Source of the DNA: Marinagarivorans cellulosilyticus
GTDB lineage: Bacteria; Pseudomonadota; Gammaproteobacteria; Pseudomonadales; Cellvibrionaceae
Reading direction: 5' to 3'
Length of the DNA: 64,000 nt
Assembly: GCF_021655555.1 (NCBI RefSeq)
Contig: NZ_AP023086.1
Span: 5,176,685-5,240,684, forward strand
Part shown: piece by piece, positions 44,571-53,258 of the stretch
Numbering within the stretch: the first letter of the stretch is position 1
Layout of the letters: each line of letters starts with the position of its first letter
Made by a program: the position numbers and the translations under genes
The notes under the pieces: generated by a model
What the model was told of the DNA's origin: nothing
Databases searched by the model: none
What the model saw: the letters and a program-made list of their open reading frames with translations, nothing else

Positions 44571-45605
44571 ATGACGCAAGCGCGTAGAAGGTTGATTTCT
44601 TTAGATCAAACCAGTTGGTTTCATATTTGCTCACGTTGTATTAAGCGTTCGTTCTTAATGGGCGAAGATAAATACAGCGGTAAAAACTATGAGCATCGCC
44701 GCGAATGGATTTCCGATAAGTTAGCGGAGCTAAGTGACATATTTTCTATTGATATCGCCGCTTACGCAGTATTGTCCAATCACTATCACTTAGTACTGCA
44801 TATCGATGCTGCCAAAGCTGCAGGCTGGAGTGATAAAACCGTTATTCGTCGCTGGATGATGTTATTTAAAGGCAATGAGCTGACACTTAAAGTATTAAAA
44901 AATAAACCATTAAGCAAGGCAGAGCAATATTTAGTTGATGACCTTGTCGCTGAATGGCGTGAACGGTTAAGTAGCATCAGTTGGTTTATGCGCTGTTTGA
45001 ACGAGCATATAGCGCGCTTGGCGAATGCGGAAGATAAATGTTCTGGTCGCTTCTGGGAGGGCCGCTTTAAAAGCCAGGCGCTACTGGATGAGCAGGCGAT
45101 AATTACATGTATGGCCTATGTCGACTTAAACCCTGTGCGCGCAGGCATGGCAGCATTGCCTGAAACCAGTGATTTTACCGCTATACAGCAGCGTATTCAG
45201 GCCTTAGGGCAGCCGACTAAAAAAACGGAAAGTAAGCAAAATATTAAACTCGCCAAATTCTGTAAGCCCCCCAAAAAGAACCACCTACCCACGGCCGATT
45301 CGGTGCATCAAGGTCAGCGCACGACTGGCGTTATTCCTTTTTATTGGCGCGATTATCTTGAGTTAATTGATTGGACCGGACGTGCAGTACTACCGAATAA
45401 GAAAGGCGCCATTAAAATGGCTGAACCAAAAATATTGCAGCGCTTGGCTATTGATACTGATCACTGGCTAGAAAATATGCCCCGCATCGAGAAAGATTTC
45501 CATCATTGTATTGGCCGAGAGGATTCGATAAAGCCTTGCGCCGAAAAGCTTGATCAATGCTGGGTTAAAGGCTTAGGGGCTGCTCGGCGATTGTTTGGTA
45601 GCTAG
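44571..45605 (+). CDS. REP-type Y1 transposase, copy 3
   Basis: A 344-aa homologue of copies 1 and 2 in the opposite orientation, starting at ATG 44571 (MTQARRRLISLDQTSWFH); the frame opens 5 codons earlier. HUH (NHYHLVLH) and the YVDLNP tyrosine are intact. It is more diverged (LGQPTKKTESKQN, LAIDTDHWLENMP), so it moved before the tandem duplication. Confidence 0.92.
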   Translation: MTQARRRLISLDQTSWFHICSRCIKRSFLMGEDKYSGKNYEHRREWISDKLAELSDIFSIDIAAYAVLSNHYHLVLHIDAAKAAGWSDKTVIRRWMMLFKGNELTLKVLKNKPLSKAEQYLVDDLVAEWRERLSSISWFMRCLNEHIARLANAEDKCSGRFWEGRFKSQALLDEQAIITCMAYVDLNPVRAGMAALPETSDFTAIQQRIQALGQPTKKTESKQNIKLAKFCKPPKKNHLPTADSVHQGQRTTGVIPFYWRDYLELIDWTGRAVLPNKKGAIKMAEPKILQRLAIDTDHWLENMPRIEKDFHHCIGREDSIKPCAEKLDQCWVKGLGAARRLFGS

Positions 45606-45823
45606 TTTTTTCTGCTATCGAAACATAAAGGGTGGCTAACAGCCGCTCTCTATTGCTTTGCCGTGCCTAAAGTTTGTAATGTCCCTAAGATATACATTAG
45701 TATTCCTTGCGAAGTTTGCATATTATTTGTTCATAATAGATATAGTTGGCACTTAGTTCGTGATTTTTATTTTTTTGGCAGATTAGTGTTATGGATGTCC
45801 CCAATATTTTCCCAATATTTTTA

Positions 45824-45965
45824 AAAGATGCGTATTCCGTTGGTGTACATGGCGTGTAGTAAAAATGTGTAGTCACCTTATTGGTGATGAATCATTTTTA
45901 TCACGCGTCAGGTGCACCAAGGGGATGCGTAGACTTTGATGGTTCAACTACGGTTTTTAGGTTTA
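45824..45965. mobile_element. MITE-B, copy 2 (left end truncated)
   Basis: Starts inside the element at AAAAGATGCGTATTCCGTTG and runs to the intact right end GGTTCAACTACGGTTTTTAG. Short form, without the extra module found in copies 3 and 4. It ends just before the stop of the sigma factor gene. Confidence 0.75.
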
Positions 45966-45969
45966 ACTA

Positions 45970-47580
45970 TCACCGCTTCATTCGTCGCCGTACTTCCCTT
46001 GAATGCCAAGCCGCAGGGACAATGACAAGCGCTGCAATTGTGCCTAACAGCCAAAGGTAACCTTGCCCAAAAAGTGCTAGCTGAACGATATCGGCGGCTT
46101 GTTCATTGTTTACCTGTTGGGCAAAAGCGTAAGAGCCAATAGCAGCGTCTTTAGCGATGGAAAAACCGCCACTAAAGGCGCTTTCCCACCCCATTGCTGA
46201 CATTGATGCATAGGCCTTATACCCCAATGCGGCAGCACCAAAGCCCACAAACCCAATACCTACCGTACCTATACCCAGTACACCAATACCAACAGCGCCT
46301 ATGCTCAGCCCGCCCACCGCCACGATACCCACACTAATAGGTGCAACGGCAATGCCACCCCAAGCAAACAATAGCCCATAAGCACGGTCGCCTCCGGCTA
46401 CCCAACCCACAACTGGGCCGTCATTTTTTTCTGGGGTACCAAAGCGAAAATGAAATAAAGGCACACCGAATAGGCTTGCATTACTTTTAAATTCGCGCTG
46501 TTTAGCGCTGGGGCTGTCTGCGGGGTGTGTAAAAGCGTCGGGGTTAAATATTCGCTCCTGCGCTCTAAGGTTACGCGTTTTTTGCAACAAATACATTGTT
46601 AACCATAGGTAGCTGAATACAAAGCCTAAAACCCACAACTGTGAAATTACCGCTAATAATGTTGGACTAACAATATGTTGTGCAGCTAAGTGCTTAAAGC
46701 CAAACATGCCTGCAACAAAAATAATCGCGAAAATAAAAAATAATGATGTTAAGACAATAACACTGCGCCGCTCGCGCTGCGTGCGCGATTGCGCTAAACC
46801 TGCACGCACACCAAAAAATGCACTAATAACGCCAGAAAACGCAGCCAATAAAGTGACTAGGCCCGTCCATTTCAATAAAGAACCCGCCTTGGCTGCGCCG
46901 GCGCCTAGTGTGGCAGCCTGTACCGGTGGAGACGCCAAATTTATAGCCGCAATAACGCTAGTAGTAAAGGCCAAGCTCGGTGCACTTTTCGCCAGAGTAT
47001 CCTCCACAAATGTGACCATAGCTTTTTCCAATAGCTTGCGGCCACGCGACAGACGCTGCTTTACAACTTCTTCTGATAAATCCAGAGCACTTGCGACATG
47101 GGCAACCGAGTGATGCTCGCGATAAAACAACACTAAGGGCTCGCGATAGTTTGCAGGGATTTGCTCTAGGGTTTGCCATAGCAAAGCTTGCTCCTGCTCG
47201 CGGATGGCGGATTCTTCAAGCCCAATTTGGCCTGCTTCGTGGTCCTCGCCTTCGGTAATATCCTCGGCACCCTCTATAGGCTGACTGGCCGCTTTGCGGC
47301 GATAACGACTGACTTTAAAGCGTAAAATACCGCACAACCATGACTTTAGCTTCTCTGGGTCTTGCAGGGTTTCAAGCTTCTTCCATGCTTCAACAAATGT
47401 TTCTTGGGCAATATCCTCACTGTGTTTAACGTCACCAACAGATGAATAAGCAACCGAGCAAAGTAAGCTTTGGTAGCGTGCGACGATTATGCAAAAAGCA
47501 TCGCGGTCACCACCTAAAGAGGCCAACACCAAAGAGGCATCGCTACTATTTTGTTGTTTTTTACGTGTGAAAAAGCTCAT
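45970..47580 (-). CDS. ECF sigma factor with membrane C-terminal extension
   Basis: A protein of 536 aa from ATG 47580 (MSFFTRKKQQ). Residues about 10-190 are an ECF sigma factor: region 2 (FCIIVARYQSLLCSVAYSSV, DIAQETFVEAWKKL) and region 4 (IPANYREPLVLFYREHHSVA, SEEVVKQRLSRGRKLLEKA). The rest holds about five membrane helices and a Gly/Ala/Val repeat (VGIVAVGGLSIGAVGIGVLG). Such a fusion would tether the sigma factor to the membrane and replace a separate anti-sigma factor (inference). It is divergent from the CIA30/acyltransferase operon, the obvious target. Confidence 0.8.
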   Translation of the reverse strand: MSFFTRKKQQNSSDASLVLASLGGDRDAFCIIVARYQSLLCSVAYSSVGDVKHSEDIAQETFVEAWKKLETLQDPEKLKSWLCGILRFKVSRYRRKAASQPIEGAEDITEGEDHEAGQIGLEESAIREQEQALLWQTLEQIPANYREPLVLFYREHHSVAHVASALDLSEEVVKQRLSRGRKLLEKAMVTFVEDTLAKSAPSLAFTTSVIAAINLASPPVQAATLGAGAAKAGSLLKWTGLVTLLAAFSGVISAFFGVRAGLAQSRTQRERRSVIVLTSLFFIFAIIFVAGMFGFKHLAAQHIVSPTLLAVISQLWVLGFVFSYLWLTMYLLQKTRNLRAQERIFNPDAFTHPADSPSAKQREFKSNASLFGVPLFHFRFGTPEKNDGPVVGWVAGGDRAYGLLFAWGGIAVAPISVGIVAVGGLSIGAVGIGVLGIGTVGIGFVGFGAAALGYKAYASMSAMGWESAFSGGFSIAKDAAIGSYAFAQQVNNEQAADIVQLALFGQGYLWLLGTIAALVIVPAAWHSREVRRRMKR

Positions 47581-47841
47581 AAAATTATCTTTATCTGTTT
47601 GTGATGCTCTTAGGTGCCTATTGCGCACTGAAAGGTGACAGGTTTGTTAAAAAATAATTTGATATTCACTCTCCTTATTCCTTTCTGTACACGCTTAGTA
47701 CTCAGTAAACCCTATTGAATACAAAAATATTTATTTTCTTTTGTCACCTTTGCATTCGCACTTGGCACTTAATCAACGCAACACGGTGCTTTACCACCCT
47801 GAAGCATCGAATTTATTAACCGATTAAGTCAGGAATCGATC

Positions 47842-48438
47842 ATGAACGTATTCAAATCTGCCGTACAATTTTGTAGCCACTGCATTACATTAACAGCTCT
47901 GTTAGCTGCTTCAAGCAGCTTTGCTGCCCCCTTGGCAGCCACTATCGACGACTTTAGCCATGCGCAAAACAATGGCTTAGGCATTGAACGCCAGTATTTA
48001 AGTGATGTACTAGCCGGTGGCAGCACCACTACCGAGCAGGTCCAAAAAGAAGGCATCTTATATTTGAAAGGCAGCATACTGCCGCCGCGCGGCCAGCCAG
48101 GTTGGGCTAGTACAGTACTGCCTTTGGGGCCGGAAGGCCAAGCACAAGACGCCAGCCAATTTAAAGGGATCCGCATGCTCATTAAGGTGAGTGCTGGCAA
48201 CATTTCGATTACCGCCAATAGCACTGAAGTCACCAACTTCGACTACCACGCCAAGCCCATTGCGGTGGTAGCCGACGGTAAATTCCACGAAGTAAACATT
48301 CCTTTCAATACCATGAAGCGTGCCTGGTCCGAGCAAACTGCCTTAAACACTAAAGCCCTGCACAGCCTAAGCATAGTGGCTTTTAGCCCACAGCCAGGCG
48401 CCTTCGACTACGCCATTGATGAAATCAGTTTTTATTAA
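47842..48438 (+). CDS. exported CIA30-like protein
   Basis: A 198-aa protein with a signal peptide (ending SSFAAP) and a jelly-roll domain of the CIA30/NDUFAF1 type: FKGIRMLIKVSAGNISITAN and FDYAIDEISFY. In bacteria such domains are often secreted or fused to dehydrogenases and probably bind a ligand rather than assemble complex I. First gene of a pair with an acyltransferase (55 bp gap), divergent from the ECF gene. Confidence 0.75.
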   Translation: MNVFKSAVQFCSHCITLTALLAASSSFAAPLAATIDDFSHAQNNGLGIERQYLSDVLAGGSTTTEQVQKEGILYLKGSILPPRGQPGWASTVLPLGPEGQAQDASQFKGIRMLIKVSAGNISITANSTEVTNFDYHAKPIAVVADGKFHEVNIPFNTMKRAWSEQTALNTKALHSLSIVAFSPQPGAFDYAIDEISFY

Positions 48439-48493
48439 TCACACCGCTCATACTTAATGGCACTAAAGCTGTGCACCACAATACGGAAAAACC

Positions 48494-49702
48494 ATGACTC
48501 AACCAATGCTTAAAAATCAACGCCTTGATTACCTCGATGCCGTGCGCGCCTTTGCTTTGCTTTTAGGTATTGTTTTCCATGCGAGCTTATCTTTTATGCC
48601 ACTGTATATTGGTTGGGCAGTAATGGATATTTCAACAAGCCCTGTGGTGCCAGTGTTTATGCTTATTAGCCATTCATTTCGTATGGAGCTGTTCTTTTTA
48701 ATTGCCGGTTTTTTTAGCCACATGGCATTTCACAACCAAGGGACTAAAGCATTTATACAATCGCGCACGGTGCGCATTGCTATACCGTTTATTATTGGTT
48801 GGCTTATATTGCGGCCGCTTATTGTATCTGGCTGGATAATGGGCGCAGCCAGCTTGCGTGGCGATGTTGATATTAGCGGCGCATTGCTTGCTGGGGTTAC
48901 CACCCTAGGTGAACTACCGAAGGGATTTTTAACAGGTTCGCATTTATGGTTTTTGTACTATCTGCTTTTGCTGACTGCTGTAATACTGGTAGCACGCTGC
49001 GCTATTTACTTACATACACCTATTAAAAATTACTTAGCCGTGCGGGCAGATAAAGCTTTATGCTGGGTATGCAGCTCCCCGTTCGCACTAATCGCCCTAG
49101 CCATACCGACTGCCGTATGCCTGTGGTTTATGGATCATTGGGGCGTAGATACACCCGATAAATCACTTATACCGCACATCCCCGTCACCTTACTTTATGG
49201 AGGAATATTCTTATTCGGCTGGTTAATGCATCGCCAAGCTAACTGTATTGATAGTTTTTCCCGCATTACTGGGTTTAAAGTGGCGCTGTGCTTGTTTTCG
49301 GTTGGCGCCAGCGTCAAACTTTCTAGCTTTGAAATGCAGACGGGCTTACCTTACTACACTTGGTTAAAAGTAAACTTTATGCTGAGCTACGCAGTAATGA
49401 TGTGGACTTTAATCGCGCTTACACTTGGGCTATTTAAAACACTATTTAATCGCCAAAGTAAAATTATCCGCTACTTTTCAGACGCTTCTTATTGGCTTTA
49501 CCTTATCCACCTACCCATAGTAGTGTGGCTACAAGTTGCTTTTGCAGAGCTGCCGCTACATTGGGGTATGAAGTGGGCCCTCATTTCAAGTACAACCATT
49601 ATATTTTCGATTATTCTTTACGATACTTGCGTGCGTGCAACTTTGATTGGCGCTATATTAAATGGGAAAAAGCGTAAGCGATTAATGTCGGTACTGAAAT
49701 AA
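48494..49702 (+). CDS. membrane acyltransferase (acyltransferase-3 family)
   Basis: A 402-aa protein with about ten membrane helices, start RLDYLDAVRAFALLLGIVFH (the family's conserved first helix with His) and RMELFFLIAGFF. These enzymes transfer acyl or succinyl groups to glycans, lipids or glucans at the inner membrane (OpgC-like proteins are relatives). The acceptor is unknown. Co-oriented with the CIA30-like gene. Confidence 0.88.
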   Translation: MTQPMLKNQRLDYLDAVRAFALLLGIVFHASLSFMPLYIGWAVMDISTSPVVPVFMLISHSFRMELFFLIAGFFSHMAFHNQGTKAFIQSRTVRIAIPFIIGWLILRPLIVSGWIMGAASLRGDVDISGALLAGVTTLGELPKGFLTGSHLWFLYYLLLLTAVILVARCAIYLHTPIKNYLAVRADKALCWVCSSPFALIALAIPTAVCLWFMDHWGVDTPDKSLIPHIPVTLLYGGIFLFGWLMHRQANCIDSFSRITGFKVALCLFSVGASVKLSSFEMQTGLPYYTWLKVNFMLSYAVMMWTLIALTLGLFKTLFNRQSKIIRYFSDASYWLYLIHLPIVVWLQVAFAELPLHWGMKWALISSTTIIFSIILYDTCVRATLIGAILNGKKRKRLMSVLK

Positions 49703-50212
49703 TAAAATATTCGATAACTAGAGAGGTAGCTATTTTTCTATAAAAATATAGCATTCATAATTTACAGCAGTAGAAACATAATGATTCTAAAAAATTGTGG
49801 AATTACTGTATTTGGCTATGCTTTTATAGAATTATATTTTAAAAGGATAAATGGGCTTGAGAACGCGAAAAAAGTAATTATTGTAAGATCAAGAAGCGAT
49901 GCTTAGCGCAGAAAATGGACCGACCTATCAAGGCGGGAGGCCTCATATTACACATCGCATTTTTGTAGGGATATACATCATTAGATAATGCATCGAGGCA
50001 GGAGGCCTCTTATTAGACATTGCAGGAGTATAATGTCGAGGAGCTATGACCGAAGAGCAGCTATTTAGGGGCCAGAAACAGTGACGCCGCTATCGCGAAA
50101 AGTACATTTTTACAGATATTCCAATGCTAGGAATAGAGATTAGCAATTTTATCGCACTTAAGCTTGATTAAGATTCTCTAACGGTTAGATAATGTGACCC
50201 ATCAACTCCTTA
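49703..50212. other. 0.5-kb stretch without a gene
   Basis: AT-rich, contains the 33-bp direct repeats at 49927 and 49992. No supported gene. Confidence 0.5.
49927..50024. repeat. two 33-bp direct repeats
   Basis: ATCAAGGCGGGAGGCCTCAT and following (49927-49959) recurs as ATCGAGGCAGGAGGCCTCTT and following (49992-50024), 65 bp apart, with the shared tail TATTA.ACAT.GCA. Confidence 0.7.
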
Positions 50213-51295
50213 ATGAGTAGCGAAAGTTTGTGTTATCTGAAATGTTCTTATAATAGCCTTAGAGCCTTTTGGGTGCCGCATCCTACTATTTTGATAGGGT
50301 CATTACTCATAGCACCCATTGGCTCTACCCAAGAGGTAACAAGCAGTAGTGAAGACTCTAAGTATCTAATTGTTGCTCTCAGTGATAAAAGTCACGATTG
50401 GGTTTCTGGCAAAGTTGACTCATTAGCTAGCAATATAGATACCTACTTTGCCTCTGGCACCTTAGCAGACAGGAAGAATACAAGCTATGTTTCCGTTCAG
50501 TGGACCAATACCTATAGCCATTTAAATTATTATGACAATCGCTTAAAGGTGCGAGGCCGCTTAGATTTACCAGGCACTAAAGAGCGCTTCAATCTGTTCT
50601 TCGATAGCGACCCTGAAGAGCATGATAGCCTTAGCAGTCGGGTGTTACGATCTAATCGTGCAAGCGAAAAAGAAGATGGCGTATTAGGTATCGGTTTAAA
50701 AAACAAAAGTAGCTCCTTCAAAGTTAAGCATGGTATTGGGCTTTCTTCAGGAGACCCAATCGATGTCTTTTACCGTTTTAAGCTTAACTATAACACCCAG
50801 ATCAACGATCATTGGGAAAGCTACTTTTCCCAATATATTTGGCACTATCATCAAAAAAGTTGGGGCGAGAGAACACAAGGGCAGCTCACTTTTAAGGCTA
50901 ATGAATTTTGGGAAATATCTACAACTTCAGAGGCCCAGTATGAACACCGTTATAAAAACTTTGAGTTTGCTCAGATTTTTTCTTTGCACAGATATATAAG
51001 CAATAGCCAAAATTTGCAATATAACATTGGCGCACTAGCTACCGATAAACCCGACTTTAATGTAACTGACTATTTCTTATCTTTTGATTACCGCCAAAGA
51101 ATGTATAAAGATTGGCTATACATGAGCGTAGTACCAGAATTACTCTGGATTAGAGGGGAGCGCATACATGTAGAGAATAATGACTTCCGCAAAAAGGGCT
51201 TTGACCCAACCATTTCTCTACATTTTGAAATAATATTTTCTGGTCAACCAGAGTACCGATATCGAAACATGTATAAACAGCCTGCAATTAAATAG
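50213..51295 (+). CDS. hypothetical exported protein, probably outer membrane
   Basis: A 360-aa protein. A hydrophobic segment (about 25-38, TILIGSLLIAPIGS) may be a signal. The rest is strand-rich with many aromatic residues at alternate positions (YVSVQWTNTYSHLNYYDNRL, YFSQYIWHYHQKSW, YFLSFDYRQRMYKDWLYMSV). I recognise no family. The ATG at 50213 has a CTCCTT-like upstream but no clear GGAG, so the true start could be internal. Confidence 0.6.
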   Translation: MSSESLCYLKCSYNSLRAFWVPHPTILIGSLLIAPIGSTQEVTSSSEDSKYLIVALSDKSHDWVSGKVDSLASNIDTYFASGTLADRKNTSYVSVQWTNTYSHLNYYDNRLKVRGRLDLPGTKERFNLFFDSDPEEHDSLSSRVLRSNRASEKEDGVLGIGLKNKSSSFKVKHGIGLSSGDPIDVFYRFKLNYNTQINDHWESYFSQYIWHYHQKSWGERTQGQLTFKANEFWEISTTSEAQYEHRYKNFEFAQIFSLHRYISNSQNLQYNIGALATDKPDFNVTDYFLSFDYRQRMYKDWLYMSVVPELLWIRGERIHVENNDFRKKGFDPTISLHFEIIFSGQPEYRYRNMYKQPAIK

Positions 51296-51593
51296 CTACA
51301 TAACTTTTCAACTGCAAGGTAGACCTAGGCTTTTACTCGATATAACATCCAGTTTACCGCCCCGTTTGAGGTTACCGCATCTTGAACATTGCCTGTTTTA
51401 AACCAAAGCGGTCCATTCTAGATATGGGCTCTTTCGCCTAAATTGCTGAAAACTCAACAACCACCAGCAAAAGCTAGTGATTGTTGAGCGCATTTTCGAT
51501 TATCCACTTGCGCCAGCTGTGAGTTGCTTAGCCTACTTGTACCATTAAGCATTCAGAGTTTTAAGAGAGCCTAAGGGCTATAGCTTGATGGTA

Positions 51594-52406
51594 CTACAAT
51601 GACTTTTGTTCAACCTCCCAGCGAGAGGCGTTGCAGTAGCCACAGTTGCTGCCTTCGAATTCCGTGGCGGCATCGGCGTCGTCAAATAGCTGGTATAAAA
51701 ACCACGCGGTTGTAATACCTCGAAAATCACCACCATCGCCAACCGGTTCAAAGTGGCTTGCGCCCTGAAGAATAGCCCAGAAGACAGGTACATTCGTGCG
51801 GCTAAAAAGACCCGCGTGATTGCGCGTTGGGTTGACGAGTGTATCGGCGCTGCCAGAAAGTAAAAGCATTGGGCCGCTTTGGTTGGTGTGTGAACGTCTA
51901 TCGTGGCCTAGGCCCAAGGTGTAACCCTCAATTGGCGCAGAGGTGGCAATGCGATCATCGGTTGCGGCCATAATCGAGCCCCCGCCACCTTGCGAATGGC
52001 CAGAAGTGCCAACCTTGTTGAAGTTGATATAACCTGAGATAGAAGAGTCTTCAAGCCAATCGAGGCACTCAAGCATGTCGCGGCCTGTGCCCGCATTGGT
52101 GGTATTGGCCGCCAGTACAACAAAACCCCAAGATGCCCAATGCCTTAATAGCCCCCGGTAAGACGAAGGGCTTGCGCCAGTGCCGTTGCCCCATAGTATT
52201 ACGGGGTGGTTGCCATCAAGGTTGCTCGGACGGTATAGCGTGCAGGAAGATCCGGCGCGCTCTTGCGTGGTTTGATTCCCGCCCGAGCTATCGTAGCTCC
52301 CCCCTGTAGTGTCATCCCTGCCACCAAAAGCGTGCGCGTTTCCGGCGCAGAAAGCTAAGCTTAGTAAAAGTGCAAATGAAGATAAATGTACAGATGATAA
52401 TTTCAC
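51594..52406 (-). CDS. secreted alpha/beta hydrolase (dienelactone hydrolase/cutinase-like)
   Basis: A 270-aa protein with a signal peptide (..LAFCAGNAHA). The triad is visible: nucleophile Ser in GTSGHSQGGGG, Asp in LSGSADTLV, His in GASHFEP. HPVILWGNGTG supplies the oxyanion-hole strand. This is the layout of polyester or lipid esterases of the PETase/chlorophyllase type. Two C-terminal cysteines (SNCGYC) may form a disulfide. It is a single gene; substrate unknown. Confidence 0.88.
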   Translation of the reverse strand: MKLSSVHLSSFALLLSLAFCAGNAHAFGGRDDTTGGSYDSSGGNQTTQERAGSSCTLYRPSNLDGNHPVILWGNGTGASPSSYRGLLRHWASWGFVVLAANTTNAGTGRDMLECLDWLEDSSISGYINFNKVGTSGHSQGGGGSIMAATDDRIATSAPIEGYTLGLGHDRRSHTNQSGPMLLLSGSADTLVNPTRNHAGLFSRTNVPVFWAILQGASHFEPVGDGGDFRGITTAWFLYQLFDDADAATEFEGSNCGYCNASRWEVEQKSL

Positions 52407-52628
52407 AACTTGACCTCGTTTAAAACCAATGCTCCCTGCGTTTATCGAGATGCGTTATTGCCTCTCGTGATCCCGGGGGTATTCTAGAAAGCGTTTTGTC
52501 GTTCCGATATGACACCAAAGACCGTATTATTGTGAAATTGGCTTATCGATGCTCTGAGTATTTTATCGGCCGCTAAATATCGATAACATTGTTCCAAACA
52601 TTACGTGAAAATCGAGGAGTAACGTTTC

Positions 52629-53258
52629 ATTTTTATTTCTAAATTATTAAATCAATATTATTTTTTTATTAATATTATTGCCGGCTCGGTTGTCTTGCTA
52701 CTGTGCTATGCAGTGAATGAGATTGTCGTCTCAAAAAAAGTACCCGAAAATAATTTATTGCAAGATTTTGGTGAAAATAATGCCATTAAAAACACGTTGG
52801 CTGACCTAAATATTCGCGCGTTGGAAAACGCCTACTTAAAGTATTTAAGTGCGGGCAATGAAAATGCTGTGTTGAGGTTTGATGCTATTTTTCGCCGTGA
52901 GTTGGGCCAAAATCTGCATAAGTTTATGTATGACGCTTCGTATCGCCAATTATTTATTCAGCAGATTGTCGGCGTGCAAAAGACGCGTTATACACTTAGC
53001 TTTAATCGATTTATAGAAGAGTATGCAGAATTTCTTATTTGGCAGAAAAAGTTATTGACGATTTATGGCTGTAAACCATCGCCCGAAAAAATTAGCCAAT
53101 TTATTGGCGCTATTAAACGTGGGTACTCCCATAGTTTTTCTCAAGAGCTGTACCCCTTGCTGCAAGTTTGGGTGCTGGCTTCTGAAATGCAAGGTGGTCG
53201 TTTAATGCTTGATACTTACCAGCGCTTTGCGAATGATAGGGGTGTGCGATGTTGGTAA
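52629..53258 (+). CDS. small membrane-anchored protein preceding the Lnt paralogue
   Basis: The open frame reads FISKLLNQYYFFINIIAGSV and VLLLCYAVNE, a membrane helix, then about 160 helical soluble residues (RALENAYLKYLSAG, FNRFIEEYAEFLIWQKKLL). No ATG lies upstream of the helix: the best ribosome binding site GAGGAG (52613-52618) points to ATT at 52629, and the next common start is a TTG at 52695 inside the helix. It overlaps the Lnt-like gene by 10 nt, so the two are coupled. No family recognised. Confidence 0.65.
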   Translation: MFISKLLNQYYFFINIIAGSVVLLLCYAVNEIVVSKKVPENNLLQDFGENNAIKNTLADLNIRALENAYLKYLSAGNENAVLRFDAIFRRELGQNLHKFMYDASYRQLFIQQIVGVQKTRYTLSFNRFIEEYAEFLIWQKKLLTIYGCKPSPEKISQFIGAIKRGYSHSFSQELYPLLQVWVLASEMQGGRLMLDTYQRFANDRGVRCW

